In this document: one piece after another, positions 32,426 to 41,662 of the stretch
How positions within the stretch are numbered: position 1 is the first letter of the stretch
Layout of the letters: every line of letters begins with the position of its first letter
Assembly: GCA_041736675.1 (NCBI GenBank)
Contig: JBGSTD010000009.1
Coordinates: 1 to 64,000 of the forward strand
Length of the DNA stretch: 64,000 nt
Origin: Salaquimonas sp041736675
Lineage (GTDB): Bacteria; Pseudomonadota; Alphaproteobacteria; Rhizobiales; Rhizobiaceae
Reading direction: 5' to 3'
Notes under the pieces: model-generated
Seen by the model: only the letters and a program-made list of their open reading frames with translations
Database searches by the model: none
What the model was told of the DNA's origin: nothing
Translations under genes and position numbers: made by a program

Positions 32426-34303
32426 TTATTGAGGCAGTTTCAAACTGTCTCCGATTTTCAGGCGCCGGACATTTTCTACACCATTGGCCTCTTCGATCTT
32501 ATTCCACATCAGGGCATCGCCATACTTGCCCTTGGCAATCGTCCAGAGGGAATCTCCAGCCTGAATAATGTAGTCGCCAGCATCGGCTGTGGCAGGAGCG
32601 GCTTCAGCGGCAAGAGCAGCTTCCGCGGCAGGTTTGGCTGCCTCTTCTTCCTTTTTGGGTTCAGGCTCGGTTTTTGCCATGGCGGCATCAAACATGGCAC
32701 CCTTCAAAATGCGTCCATCTGTATAAGGTTTATAGGGAGATCTTGCGGCAACGTAGTCCGCAACAACCTGTTCAAGTCCGGGACCAAAATCATAGGCGTT
32801 GGTGCCATTGTCCTTGAACAATTTATATCCGTCACCGCCCGCGCGCATGAAGTCGTTGGTGACAACCTTGTAAGTGGCTGCAGGATCGATATCGACCCAT
32901 TTGTCGCCGTCCATGACCTGAACCTGCTTTACCCGGCCCTTCATCGGCTCAACAGCCTCATCCCAGGCAAAACGCAGTCCGGAAACCTGTGGGAACTTGC
33001 CCTTTATTTCCTTCGTTTCACTGACACCCTGTTCAAGTGAGGCAACGATATCCGCGCCTTTGAGTTCGAACGTGGCAAGAGCATTCTGGAATGGCAGAAC
33101 AGAAACGACATCACCCATGGTCACGTCACCGCCTTCAATAGAAGCACGCAATCCACCTCCATTCTGGATGGCGATGGTAACGCCTTGACCCTTGACGCGT
33201 TCGAGCATGGCGTCTGCAACCAGATTGCCCATGCTGCATTCCTCAAGGCGGCACGTGTCACGGTCGCCGTTGACAGTTGCTTCTGCGGATCCCACTTTCT
33301 TGTTCTTCAGTTCTTCGATGGGAGCGCCAAGTTCCTTGATCTTCGCACTGAATTCCGCATCCGGGACAACGCTGGCATCAAGCAGGTGCGGTTCGCCGAA
33401 AGCGGCTGTTACGACACCTTCATCATTGAAATTGACGCTGATCTCTCCAACATATTTGGAATAGGCGTAAGCCTGCACGATTGGCACATTGATGCCATCG
33501 GGATTTGGCACCATCACAGGGTAGGGGCCTGCTGCCTTTTCGTCCTTGTTGGAAAGCAGCGTATGGCTGTGGCCACCTACAATCACGTCGATCCCTTTGA
33601 CCTTTGCGGCAATCTCCTTGTCGCGCTCCAGACCAACATGGGTCAATGCGATGATCTTGTTGACGCCTTTTGATTCAAGTTCGGAAACTGCGGTTGTCAG
33701 ATAGGCAACCTCATCGACGAAGTTGATCTTGTCACCTACCGAGGAGGTTTCCTTGGTATCGGTTGCGAGAACCGAAACAATCCCGATCTTTTGGCCGCCT
33801 CTTTCGATGATCACATAGCCATCCAGAATTTCCTTCAGAAGCGGCTCGAAATACACTGAGGTATTGCCGGAAATGACTGGAAACTCGGCTTTGCCCATGA
33901 ATTTCGCGAGGGTTTCCGGGCCGTCATCAAACTCGTGATTGCCGACTGCCATCACGTCTGGTTTGATGCCGTTGAGAAACTGGACTGCCGCATCGCCCTT
34001 GTAGGTCGAGTAAAACAGCGATCCCTGGAACTGGTCACCGGCATCCAGAACCAGAACATTGGCGTTCTCGTTGTTCAGGGCATTGCGCCGCTGATCAATC
34101 ATCGTCTTAACCCTGGCGACGCCGCCAAAACATTTTTTCTCGGCTTCGTCTTCTGCAGAGCAAGTAGAGTTAAAACGGTTGATCGCTTCAATTCTGCTGT
34201 GCATGTCATTGATGTGAAGAATATCGAGTATGTAATCAGCGCGCGCTGATCCCGCACTCAAGGCGATCATTGATGCGGATGCCAATGCCAAAAGTCTGTT
34301 CAT
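32426..34303 (-). CDS. Periplasmic 5'-nucleotidase (UshA-like) fused to a LysM domain
   Basis: 625 residues. Signal peptide about 1-21 (MNRLLALASASMIALSAGSARA). The metallophosphatase domain has the metal-binding motifs DILHINDMHSRIE, VLVLDAGDQFQGS, AVGNHEFDDG and GGHSHTLLSN; the C-terminal nucleotidase domain has GNLVADAML, IQNGGGLRASI and VVTNDFMRAGGDGYKLF. A Pro/Glu/Ala-rich linker (about 540-575) leads to a LysM module at the very end (YIIQAGDSLWTIAKGKYGD...LKIGDSLKLPQ), which in other proteins binds peptidoglycan. This suggests a nucleotide-scavenging enzyme anchored to the cell wall. The start is set by AGGGAG before the ATG at 34303. Confidence 0.93.
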   Translation of the reverse strand: MNRLLALASASMIALSAGSARADYILDILHINDMHSRIEAINRFNSTCSAEDEAEKKCFGGVARVKTMIDQRRNALNNENANVLVLDAGDQFQGSLFYSTYKGDAAVQFLNGIKPDVMAVGNHEFDDGPETLAKFMGKAEFPVISGNTSVYFEPLLKEILDGYVIIERGGQKIGIVSVLATDTKETSSVGDKINFVDEVAYLTTAVSELESKGVNKIIALTHVGLERDKEIAAKVKGIDVIVGGHSHTLLSNKDEKAAGPYPVMVPNPDGINVPIVQAYAYSKYVGEISVNFNDEGVVTAAFGEPHLLDASVVPDAEFSAKIKELGAPIEELKNKKVGSAEATVNGDRDTCRLEECSMGNLVADAMLERVKGQGVTIAIQNGGGLRASIEGGDVTMGDVVSVLPFQNALATFELKGADIVASLEQGVSETKEIKGKFPQVSGLRFAWDEAVEPMKGRVKQVQVMDGDKWVDIDPAATYKVVTNDFMRAGGDGYKLFKDNGTNAYDFGPGLEQVVADYVAARSPYKPYTDGRILKGAMFDAAMAKTEPEPKKEEEAAKPAAEAALAAEAAPATADAGDYIIQAGDSLWTIAKGKYGDALMWNKIEEANGVENVRRLKIGDSLKLPQ

Positions 34304-34544
34304 GTTTAACTCCCTGTCAGGCCGGTTTATCTGCTTTCGAAACTTGTCGATCAAATCGAAACGGCTGTCGAAATGATCTGCAAGCTGAAGTCGATTTCAT
34401 TTGTCCTGTTGAAGTGCCATCCGCACTAAAACAAAAACCCGATCAGGTTAGACTAAATTGATCGCATGAATGTGACAAGGGGAGACCAGACATAATCTGT
34501 TTAAGAATCATGGCCGGGAAAGGCACAGAAGTTTTAAGCCATCT

Positions 34545-36587
34545 TTATTTGGAGCGAAACGCCCGAAACAAGGCATTGCCGGCGTTTTCGGATTTCACCG
34601 AGGCTGGTTGTGCCGCGGCCTTCATTTCGCTGTATCTCTCTTGAACCTTCAGGCTGTCAGATATTGCAGGTCTTGGAGACAATTGTGGTTCCAATGTTCG
34701 CGGAGGAGGCAATCCCTGACCCGCCATTTGCGGCTGAAGCGGTGCCTGCGGTTGTGCGGCCCTGGCAAACAGTTGCTGACCGCCATCCGGCTTGCGACTA
34801 TGCAACCCTTCACCAACTTGTGGCGTTGGGGTAGGGTCAATTTTCAATTCTGCCAGTTCGTCGAGTTCAATATTCTGGCTGCGTTCGGCGACGCCGCGCA
34901 TGCGGCTAATGACAGAATTAAGATTGATCTGGCGGCCGGCACGAATGGCATCCTGGTTTTGTTTGATGTTTGCACCAGGCAGATCACGCGCTGCAACCGT
35001 TTCGAAGGTCATCCGCATGGGTGAATACACAGCTTCGCCAAAAGCAATACATTCGCGGTTGGAAATGGAGGGCAGAAAGGCAATCGTACTCTGTGCACCA
35101 CTGCTGAATGCACCGGCAATGATTTCCTGGTCCTTGCGGTTCGAAAGGCGCATGGCAAAGAAACTGTTGCACTGGGACAGGATAGTTGGATCCAACTCGC
35201 CCGGGCGCTGCGTAATGATGCCGAGAAAAACACCATATTTACGGCCTTCTTTGGCGATACGGCCAATGGCAAGGCGAGTAGGCCAAAATCCCGCATTTGG
35301 ATCAGCCGGAATATACCGGTGCGCCTCTTCGCAGACCACGAGGGTTTGAATGGCACCTTCACTCGACAAGGCCAGATCAAATGCCATTCGACAAAGAACG
35401 GATACAACCGACGAGACAACCTCGGAGGGCAGTCCCGACATCTCTACCACTGAAATAGGTTTGCCATTCTGCGGAATGCGGAAAATCCTGGAAACAATCT
35501 CGTTGATCTTGTCTCCGCCGCAAGTTGTCGGATCGAACATGAATTGGAAGCGGGCATCATTGACGATCGTTTCTATGCGGTCTTTCAAAGACTTCAAGGC
35601 GGGCTTTTCTGACTTGTTGTCCAATTTGCCCATTCTGTCGTCAATCAGCTTGATCAGATCAAGCATTCGGTATGGAACAGGCGTATCCGCGTTGAGGCGA
35701 ACCTTGTTCGTCTGTTTGCGTGTGATCGAGGGCGCGGCATTTGCTTCGTCCATGAATGTCTGCTTCGCAGCAACAACAAAGTCGCGAAGCATTTCACGTT
35801 CAAGGTCAACGCCTTCCTGACCGCGAAAAATAACCTCGGAAATTTCGTCCAGTCCAAAAAGCCAGAAAGGCAAAGTTAGCGTCGAAGCGTTGATAACAAG
35901 CGAAGATGTCGGAAATGCCGAACCAAATTCATTGTGCGGATCAAGAAGAAGGACGCGAATATCGGGACGCGCCTCGACAATTTTGCGCAGCATCAGCGTG
36001 ACAGAAGTCGATTTGCCGACCCCGGTAGACCCGACAACAGCAAAGTGCCGGCTAAGCAGTTTTTCGAAATCGATCTTGGCATCAATCGAGCGGTCTTGTG
36101 TCAAATGGCCGATCTTGATCGTTGTTTCAGCATCATTGTCATAGATGGCAGCGAAATCACCAGACCGGATACGGTGGGCAGGGCAACCCATCTGCGGAAA
36201 ACTGGAAATACCGGTTGTGAATTTGGGGCCTTTTTCAGTCTGGATAATTTCACCGATAAGTTCGACATGGATTAGAACCTTGTTCCTGCCACCCTCAACC
36301 CAGTCGCTCGCATCGGCTGTCACTTTTGAGGTTTGGCCAATTACGCGGCTCTCGCCGTTGCGAATTGTGATCAACTGACCTACAGCCCAATAGTTTTCCA
36401 TGAAATCAACCGAAGGATCAACTTCGGCAGACACCAAAACCTCGCGGGCGTCGCAAAAGGTCACATGACCTTCGGTGCGGCGGCGGTTTGGATCAAGAAA
36501 TGCCTTTTCAGCGTTCTGTTTGGCAGAAGCGGCGTCATTATTCATTGGCATTGTATTTGCGATATCATTCATTTCAGAGTTCCCCAT
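34545..36587 (-). CDS. HerA-like/DUF87 ATPase, standalone
   Basis: 680 residues from ATG 36587 (CAGGG five bases ahead). An N-terminal beta-rich HAS-barrel-like domain spans about 20-160, then a FtsK/HerA-type RecA fold with Walker A AVVGSTGVGKSTSV (lysine near residue 190), LLLDPHNEFGSAFP, Walker B QTLVVCEEAHRYIP and ITQRPGELDPTILSQCNSFFAMRLSN, the HerA/DUF87 signature. The last 90 residues are Pro/Gln-rich and probably disordered. No NurA nuclease or Sir2/DUF4297 partner lies beside it, so a role in a HerA-based defence pair is not supported here. Divergent from mgtE. Confidence 0.85.
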   Translation of the reverse strand: MGNSEMNDIANTMPMNNDAASAKQNAEKAFLDPNRRRTEGHVTFCDAREVLVSAEVDPSVDFMENYWAVGQLITIRNGESRVIGQTSKVTADASDWVEGGRNKVLIHVELIGEIIQTEKGPKFTTGISSFPQMGCPAHRIRSGDFAAIYDNDAETTIKIGHLTQDRSIDAKIDFEKLLSRHFAVVGSTGVGKSTSVTLMLRKIVEARPDIRVLLLDPHNEFGSAFPTSSLVINASTLTLPFWLFGLDEISEVIFRGQEGVDLEREMLRDFVVAAKQTFMDEANAAPSITRKQTNKVRLNADTPVPYRMLDLIKLIDDRMGKLDNKSEKPALKSLKDRIETIVNDARFQFMFDPTTCGGDKINEIVSRIFRIPQNGKPISVVEMSGLPSEVVSSVVSVLCRMAFDLALSSEGAIQTLVVCEEAHRYIPADPNAGFWPTRLAIGRIAKEGRKYGVFLGIITQRPGELDPTILSQCNSFFAMRLSNRKDQEIIAGAFSSGAQSTIAFLPSISNRECIAFGEAVYSPMRMTFETVAARDLPGANIKQNQDAIRAGRQINLNSVISRMRGVAERSQNIELDELAELKIDPTPTPQVGEGLHSRKPDGGQQLFARAAQPQAPLQPQMAGQGLPPPRTLEPQLSPRPAISDSLKVQERYSEMKAAAQPASVKSENAGNALFRAFRSK

Positions 36588-36747
36588 CGAACCCTGCCAG
36601 CCTAAAGTTAACATTGGGTCAAAATTTCACTGGCGAGCAAAGTTTTAGTCCGGTTTTGCAACAAATAGTTCGCGTGCAGGCGACTTGGGGGTTGTAACCT
36701 GTCATAGTCGCGATAGAAGAAAACATACCCGGTTTCTGGTGGAAATG

Positions 36748-38181
36748 ATGGACCTGAAAGAAGACCAATCATCTGAAAATTTGCAAAATACCTCATCTTC
36801 AGAGGAAGCAAATACTCATCCGGGGCTATACGATGAGGATGGACATTTGCGTTCAGGCTTTATCGACTCCATTTTGGCATCTATAAGCGAAAACAACAAA
36901 TCTTCTCTCATGGAATTGATCGGCTCACTTCATGAGTCCGAACTGGGAGATGTACTGGAATCGATTTCCAGTCCGCTAAGGCGGGCGCTGGTAAAGCTGG
37001 CCGGCGATGATTTCGATATCAATGCCCTGACCGAAGTTGATGAGGCAATCCGTATCGATATTATGGATGCATTGCCTAACGTCAAAATCGCCGAAGCCAT
37101 TCAGGACCTCGATTCAGATGATGCCGTCTACATTCTTGAGGATATGGACGAGGAGGACCAGAAAGAGGTTCTCGACAATCTCCCTTTTGATGACCAGGTC
37201 ATGTTGCGCCGCTCACTGGAATATCCTGAAGAGTCGGCCGGGCGCCGTATGCAGACCGATTTTATTGCGGTGCCACCTTTTTGGACTGTAGGCCAGACCA
37301 TTGATTACATGCGTGAAGACGATGATCTGCCGGATCGCTTTCACGAGGTCTTTGTGGTCAGTCCACAGTACGAGTTGATGGGTTATGTCCAACTCGACAA
37401 ACTTTTGCGCCGTCGCCGCAATATCGTGATTGATCAGTTGATGGAGACTTCCATACATCCCATCGAAGCAACAATGGACCAGGAAGAGGCTGCTTACATT
37501 TTCCAGCAATACGATCTTATCTCGGCTGCGGTTGTTGACAACGGCAAACGCCTTGTCGGTGTCATGACAGTTGATGATATTGTTGATGTCATCAATCAGG
37601 AAGCTGATGAGGATATCAAGAGGCTTGCTGGTGTGGGCGATGAGGAACTGTCCGATTCGGTCTATGAGATCACCAAGTCCCGCTTTGTGTGGCTGACTAT
37701 CAATCTTGTTACGGCGATCATAGCATCGTTTGTGATCGGGGCGTTTGACGGCACGATTGAGCAGATGGTTGCCCTTGCAGTCCTGATGCCTATTGTTGCC
37801 TCGATGGGTGGCAATGCAGGTACCCAAACCATGACGGTGGCGGTGCGTGCGCTCGCAACACGAGACATGGACAGCTATAATTCCAAACGGATTATTCGCC
37901 GTGAAATCCTTGTTGGTCTCGTCAACGGTGTTGCATTCGCTTTGATGATGGGGTTAGCCGCGGCGTTCTGGTTTGCCAATCGGGATCTGGGGTTTATCAT
38001 CGGATTTGCCATGATATTCAACATGGTGTGCGCTGCCATTGCCGGAATATCCATACCGATCATACTCGACAAATTCGGGATTGACCCGGCCATCGCTTCA
38101 AGCGTTTTTGTAACAACAGTTACCGACGTAATAGGCTTCCTTGCATTTCTCGGTACAGCATCCTGGTGGTTCGATTTCTAG
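36748..38181 (+). CDS. mgtE: Magnesium transporter MgtE
   Basis: MgtE (about 477 aa), a gated Mg2+ channel of the inner membrane. An acidic lead (about 30 residues) is followed by the N-domain with LVKLAGDDFDINALTEVDEAIR, DLDSDDAVYILEDMDEEDQ and the superhelix, then two CBS domains (about 150-275; VMTVDDIVDVINQEADEDI), then five membrane segments with the conserved pore sequence ASMGGNAGTQTMTVAVRAL and a C-terminal ITTVTDV-like aspartate segment. The start is unsure: ATGs at 36745 and 36748, both after GGTGGA, or an upstream TTG at 36685. Confidence 0.95.
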   Translation: MDLKEDQSSENLQNTSSSEEANTHPGLYDEDGHLRSGFIDSILASISENNKSSLMELIGSLHESELGDVLESISSPLRRALVKLAGDDFDINALTEVDEAIRIDIMDALPNVKIAEAIQDLDSDDAVYILEDMDEEDQKEVLDNLPFDDQVMLRRSLEYPEESAGRRMQTDFIAVPPFWTVGQTIDYMREDDDLPDRFHEVFVVSPQYELMGYVQLDKLLRRRRNIVIDQLMETSIHPIEATMDQEEAAYIFQQYDLISAAVVDNGKRLVGVMTVDDIVDVINQEADEDIKRLAGVGDEELSDSVYEITKSRFVWLTINLVTAIIASFVIGAFDGTIEQMVALAVLMPIVASMGGNAGTQTMTVAVRALATRDMDSYNSKRIIRREILVGLVNGVAFALMMGLAAAFWFANRDLGFIIGFAMIFNMVCAAIAGISIPIILDKFGIDPAIASSVFVTTVTDVIGFLAFLGTASWWFDF

Positions 38182-38205
38182 CAAACCAACGCGGCAATAG
38201 AAGCG

Positions 38206-38237
38206 GATGGTTATCGCAAACGACCATCTACTTTTTC
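38206..38237 (+). terminator. Possible weak terminator after mgtE
   Basis: GATGGT (38206-38211) and ACCATC (38223-38228), 6-bp stem, 11-base loop, then TACTTTTTCC. Short stem and broken T-run, so only tentative. Confidence 0.35.
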
Positions 38238-38337
38238 CAATTCAGTGTTCGTTCGAAATGGTCACGAGGACAAATGATTGACTTTTACGTAAATATGCCG
38301 AAAAACATGTCCAATCAGAGTTTGGGATTTACACGTC

Positions 38338-38739
38338 GTGGCAAAAGAAGACAGCAAAGACTATTTAACCATAACCGAACTCACACGGGAGTTCGGTGTC
38401 TCGACGCGCACAATCCGGTTTTATGAAGATGAAGGCCTCATCAACCCAGTCCGCAGGGGTAGGACGAGACTGTTCCGCCAAGTGGATCGAAGGCTTTTGA
38501 GCTTCATTTTGCGCGGTAAACGGCTTGGCTTCTCCATTGCTCAAATTCATGAAATAATCCTGATGTACAAGGAGCCGCCGGGTGAATCCGGGCAAATGCG
38601 GCTGCTGATCTCAAGGGTCAATGAAAAGCGCGCCGAGCTTGAGCAAAAGCGCAAGGACATTGAGGAAACCCTGGCTGAACTTGAACAGGTTGAAGAAGCT
38701 GCCCTGGCACGTCTTGCCGAACTGGGTGTCAGCGCCTGA
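38338..38739 (+). CDS. MerR-family transcriptional regulator (LiuR-like)
   Basis: 133 residues. The winged helix-turn-helix is at about 10-60 (YLTITELTREFGVSTRTIRFYEDEGLINPVRRGRTRLF), with a second part FILRGKRLGFSIAQIHEIILMYKEPPGE, and a C-terminal coiled coil (NEKRAELEQKRKDIEETLAELEQVEE) for dimerisation. There is no metal-binding cysteine. The sequence resembles LiuR-type regulators of branched-chain amino-acid or acyl-CoA breakdown, but no such genes are adjacent, so targets must be elsewhere. It starts at GTG 38338 with a weak ribosome site. Confidence 0.88.
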   Translation: MAKEDSKDYLTITELTREFGVSTRTIRFYEDEGLINPVRRGRTRLFRQVDRRLLSFILRGKRLGFSIAQIHEIILMYKEPPGESGQMRLLISRVNEKRAELEQKRKDIEETLAELEQVEEAALARLAELGVSA

Positions 38740-38771
38740 TGGCGGGTGTTTTTATCACGCCACAATGCGAG

Positions 38772-39236
38772 CTATATCCAGCGTCTGACCCTTCCTGAAT
38801 ATTTGCGCCACTCATTGGCGAACTTGTGTTTGAGGTGCAACTCTTCCCTCTTGATTGCCAGATGATTGGTCAGAAATGCGGCCGCCAGACCCGTCGCAAA
38901 CAACCATGTATTTCCTGTCGCAAGGCCGATGCCGAAGGTGAGCATCGTGTTTGAAAGATAAATCGGATTGCGGGAAAAGCTGAACGGACCTGTTGTCACC
39001 AAATGGCTCGCACCCTTGGTCGGCAATATGGTTGTCCTGTGTTTTCGCAGTTCCAGAAAAGTTCTCACATCAATAAACAGCGCAGCACCAATCATGATGA
39101 TGCCAAGCATGAAAATGAATTCGCCGATGGGGCCGACAAGCCATGGCAGTGGATAATATTGACCGAGAAGGATACCTGTCAAAATGGCAAGGCCATATAA
39201 AATGGGTGGCCAGGGAATAGAATTCGGCTTATCCAT
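38772..39236 (-). CDS. Isoprenylcysteine carboxyl methyltransferase-family membrane protein
   Basis: 154 residues, four hydrophobic segments and a C-terminal cytoplasmic part. TTGPFSFSRNPIYLSNTML followed by a helix and EELHLKHKFANEWRKYSGRVRRWI is the ICMT/PEMT signature of S-adenosylmethionine-dependent membrane methyltransferases. Bacterial members have varied and mostly unknown substrates. The start is set at 39236 (MDKPNSIPWPP); an earlier in-frame ATG at 39272 cannot be excluded. Divergent from the GNAT gene. Confidence 0.85.
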   Translation of the reverse strand: MDKPNSIPWPPILYGLAILTGILLGQYYPLPWLVGPIGEFIFMLGIIMIGAALFIDVRTFLELRKHRTTILPTKGASHLVTTGPFSFSRNPIYLSNTMLTFGIGLATGNTWLFATGLAAAFLTNHLAIKREELHLKHKFANEWRKYSGRVRRWI

Positions 39237-39297
39237 TGCGTAAAAATCTCCATCAGGCGCCACTATTGTCATGCGCCGAAAACTGAGGCAGGGAACC

Positions 39298-39735
39298 ATG
39301 AACCATCAAATCCGTCCACTGAAATCTGGCGATCGTGCCCAGTGGGAAGTCTTGTGGAAAGGCTATCAGGAATATTACGAAGCGGACCTTTCCGCTGATA
39401 CGGATCGTCTGTTCCAAACCCTTATCAATCCGGAAGTGGATGGTCCGTTTTGTCTGGTATGCGTGGACAACGCCACATTGTTGGGCATGACCCAGTTTTT
39501 GTATCATAAGTCCACCTGGGGCGCTGCGCCGCGCTGTTATCTGAATGATCTTTACACAATACCAGAGGCTCGCGGAAAACGCGTCGGCGAAAATCTGATC
39601 CTGGCCGTTGGGAAAGCAGCAGAGGCGCGGGGTGCCTCGCAGGTTTACTGGATGACTCAGGAATTCAACGAAACAGCGCGCAAACTTTATGACCGTGTCG
39701 GCAAATTGACGCCCTTCATAAAGTATCAGCTTTGA
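39298..39735 (+). CDS. GNAT-family N-acetyltransferase
   Basis: 145 residues. The GNAT core is seen as CLVCVDNATLLGMTQFLYH (beta strands 2-4), then the acetyl-CoA pyrophosphate loop region LNDLYTIPEARGKRVGENLILAVGKAAEARG with R-G-x-x-V-G, then YWMTQEFNETARKLYDRVGK. Substrate unknown. AGGCAGGGAACC precedes the ATG, which fixes the start. Confidence 0.87.
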   Translation: MNHQIRPLKSGDRAQWEVLWKGYQEYYEADLSADTDRLFQTLINPEVDGPFCLVCVDNATLLGMTQFLYHKSTWGAAPRCYLNDLYTIPEARGKRVGENLILAVGKAAEARGASQVYWMTQEFNETARKLYDRVGKLTPFIKYQL

Positions 39736-39758
39736 CCAATAAGAACTCATTCATCAAG

Positions 39759-40514
39759 TTAGAATATGCGTATAACAAATTGAACTAAAAGTAAAAATGC
39801 GATCATAATAGGTTGGTGTACCAGGTAATATACCAGGCTATGCCTGCCAATGAATTTCAGCGTGGCGGCTATTTTGCGGTTGAATTGCCAAGCGCCAATC
39901 CGGATCAGCAAGCCATGCCTCACCAAAATTTTTGCAGTAGCCATGCCGGTCAGCACTGCAGCGAAGAATGGAAATATCGGGACATAGTCCGTCGAGCGGG
40001 GTATTGTGGCGTTAAGGCCGGACCACCACCAGAATGGCGCGTCAAACAAGTCACTTTTGCCATAAGCAAAGACAATGAGAACTCCCGCTGCGGCAAGCAG
40101 ACATGCCAGCGCTGGCAATCTGACAAACAGCAGACCGAGCAGACTGGCCAGTGCAATATGGTGTAAAATGCCAAAAAAGATGAAGACTTCCGGAGTGGCA
40201 AAAATGGTGGCGAACGTAATTACACCGGCCGCTCCTGCAATCAGCAACCATCTTTTGAAAAAGCTATGCCATTTGATTTTTGGGCTGTGCGCCATCACCA
40301 GACTGAACCCAACAAGAAAAAGAAATGTGCTTGCGATACAGCGGGCATACCAGATCATGGAAGGTTGCGATGCGAACCCCGGATCAACAAATCCGAACAT
40401 TTCGATATCCCATCCGAAATGGAAAGTGGTCATGGCGACTAGCGCGACACCTCTTGCCAGATCAATAATCTGTAATCGTTCGGGCGAATGTGATGGAATT
40501 TCTTGGGGGCTCAT
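39759..40514 (-). CDS. DUF1624 membrane acyltransferase-like protein
   Basis: 251 residues with about seven membrane segments. The N-terminal IIDLARGVALVAMTTFHFGWD contains the D-x-x-R-G and the histidine found in the heparan-alpha-glucosaminide N-acetyltransferase catalytic family (DUF1624), where the histidine takes the acetyl group. FLFLVGFSLVMAHSP and the end FIGRHSLVYYLVHQPIMIAFLLLVQF match. In bacteria these probably acylate surface sugars; that is inferred. Confidence 0.85.
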   Translation of the reverse strand: MSPQEIPSHSPERLQIIDLARGVALVAMTTFHFGWDIEMFGFVDPGFASQPSMIWYARCIASTFLFLVGFSLVMAHSPKIKWHSFFKRWLLIAGAAGVITFATIFATPEVFIFFGILHHIALASLLGLLFVRLPALACLLAAAGVLIVFAYGKSDLFDAPFWWWSGLNATIPRSTDYVPIFPFFAAVLTGMATAKILVRHGLLIRIGAWQFNRKIAATLKFIGRHSLVYYLVHQPIMIAFLLLVQFVIRIF

Positions 40515-40834
40515 TGAATTACCGATTCTGAGTTTACGAAATCAACACTAACAGAAACAGGAAATCCCGGCAGCGCCAATCCAACAAAATGGCAGCCGAA
40601 CACGCATGGTGGCTGAATGAAAGTCAAAACGGCGCAGATCTGTTTGCCTCAACAATCCCAGACTTTTCAAGCTATGCAAAAAACACAACACAGCCCGGCG
40701 TTTTTTATGGCAATTTTGTGACAGATTATGCTTGCCAATTTCCTAACAAAACCTTAATGAGCAGCCGCTGACAGACAAGAGCAAAAAACTGCAGCCGGGC
40801 GTGAAGCCTGAATTCTCCTTGAGGGCGTTGTTAA
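40515..40834. other. Gene-free 320 bases
   Basis: No credible gene. A 60-codon + strand frame (40589-40771) has no ribosome site and no protein-like pattern. AT-rich, with TTGCCA at 40732 and TTAATG 16 bases on as a possible but unconvincing promoter of the small gene at 40835. Holds the upstream end of the DUF1624 gene's control region. Confidence 0.6.
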
Positions 40835-40969
40835 ATGTTGAATGAAAAGTCGCCAGGTTCTGTCTGGAATGTGGCATTTGTTGCAATTGCGCTATTTGTT
40901 GGTGCCATTGTATTCACAGGCGTAGTTAGTGAAGAAAAGTCCAAAACGATTTCCGCAAGCGTAAACTGA
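40835..40969 (+). CDS. 44-residue single-span membrane protein, unrecognised
   Basis: ATG at 40835, TGA at 40967. The product starts MLNEKSPGSVWN, has one hydrophobic stretch of about 19 residues (VAFVAIALFVGAIVFTGVV, 13-31), and ends in a short charged tail (SEEKSKTISASVN). GAGGG lies ten bases before the ATG. A perfect, strong terminator closes the unit 62 bases later, which supports a real, separately transcribed gene. No family recognised; its size resembles small membrane modulators of larger complexes, but no partner can be named. Confidence 0.6.
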   Translation: MLNEKSPGSVWNVAFVAIALFVGAIVFTGVVSEEKSKTISASVN

Positions 40970-41030
40970 AAAAACGATAACTGCCAAAAGGCATTTCGTT
41001 TCAACGCTTGAAATGAGAAACAAAAAGAAT

Positions 41031-41060
41031 AGGCCGTCTCCTCGAGGAGCGGCCTTTTTC
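41031..41060 (+). terminator. Strong terminator after the 44-residue gene
   Basis: Outer arms AGGCCG (41031-41036) and CGGCCT (41050-41055), with a fully self-complementary CTCCTCGAGGAG between, so the stem is about 10 bp with one bulged T, followed by TTTTTC. Confidence 0.9.
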
Positions 41061-41140
41061 TTTGTTTGGCATTGATTGCCAAATCGTGTTGCGGGCGTAT
41101 AAGATTGAACTAAACCAAAAGTGATCATAGGAAAGCTTCA

Positions 41141-41548
41141 ATGGCAATAACCGGGATAAAGCAACTTGTTGAACAGGCTAACAAGGAAGTAACAACCTTG
41201 ACGACCCGTGATGCCCTTCAGAAGCAAGCTGTGGAAAAAGCCATTCTGGTCGATATACGAGACGTGCGTGAACTCGATCGCGAGGGCAGGGTTGCCGGAG
41301 CGGTCCACGCCCCCCGCGGCATGCTCGAATTCTGGTTTGATCCGCAAAGTCCTTATCATCGCGAGGTTTTTGCTGATCAAACGAAACAATATGTGCTTTT
41401 TTGTGCAGCGGGTTGGCGCTCGGCGCTTGCTGCCAAAACCCTGCAGGATATGGGATTTACCAATATTGCCCATGTCGATGGCGGATTTGGCGCTCTCAAG
41501 GAGAATGGTGCGCAAATCACTGTCGCAAATGACAAGAAGCCCGCCTGA
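41141..41548 (+). CDS. Rhodanese-like sulfurtransferase
   Basis: 135 residues, one rhodanese domain. ILVDIRDVRELDREGRVAGAVHAPRGMLEFW and the active-site loop with the catalytic cysteine (Cys88 in FCAAGWRSALAAKTL), then HVDGGFGALKENG. Such proteins carry a persulfide for thiosulfate or thiol reactions; the acceptor is unknown. AGGAAAGCTTCA precedes the ATG. Confidence 0.9.
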   Translation: MAITGIKQLVEQANKEVTTLTTRDALQKQAVEKAILVDIRDVRELDREGRVAGAVHAPRGMLEFWFDPQSPYHREVFADQTKQYVLFCAAGWRSALAAKTLQDMGFTNIAHVDGGFGALKENGAQITVANDKKPA

Positions 41549-41662
41549 CGCAAATCGTTTGTTAAAGCCAGTTCTCCTCGTTTTCAGACTACTCTGTGGA
41601 AACAGGGATCAATCTACAACTGTTTGTTGGGTTTTATCCCGGCTTGCTCTAATTTGAAATTC

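Noticed and set aside
34545..36587. HerA-like gene as part of a defence system
   Set aside because: No Sir2, DUF4297, NurA or other effector is encoded beside it, and the neighbours are housekeeping genes.
40589..40771. 60-codon frame before the small membrane gene
   Set aside because: No ribosome site and no hydrophobic or repeated pattern.
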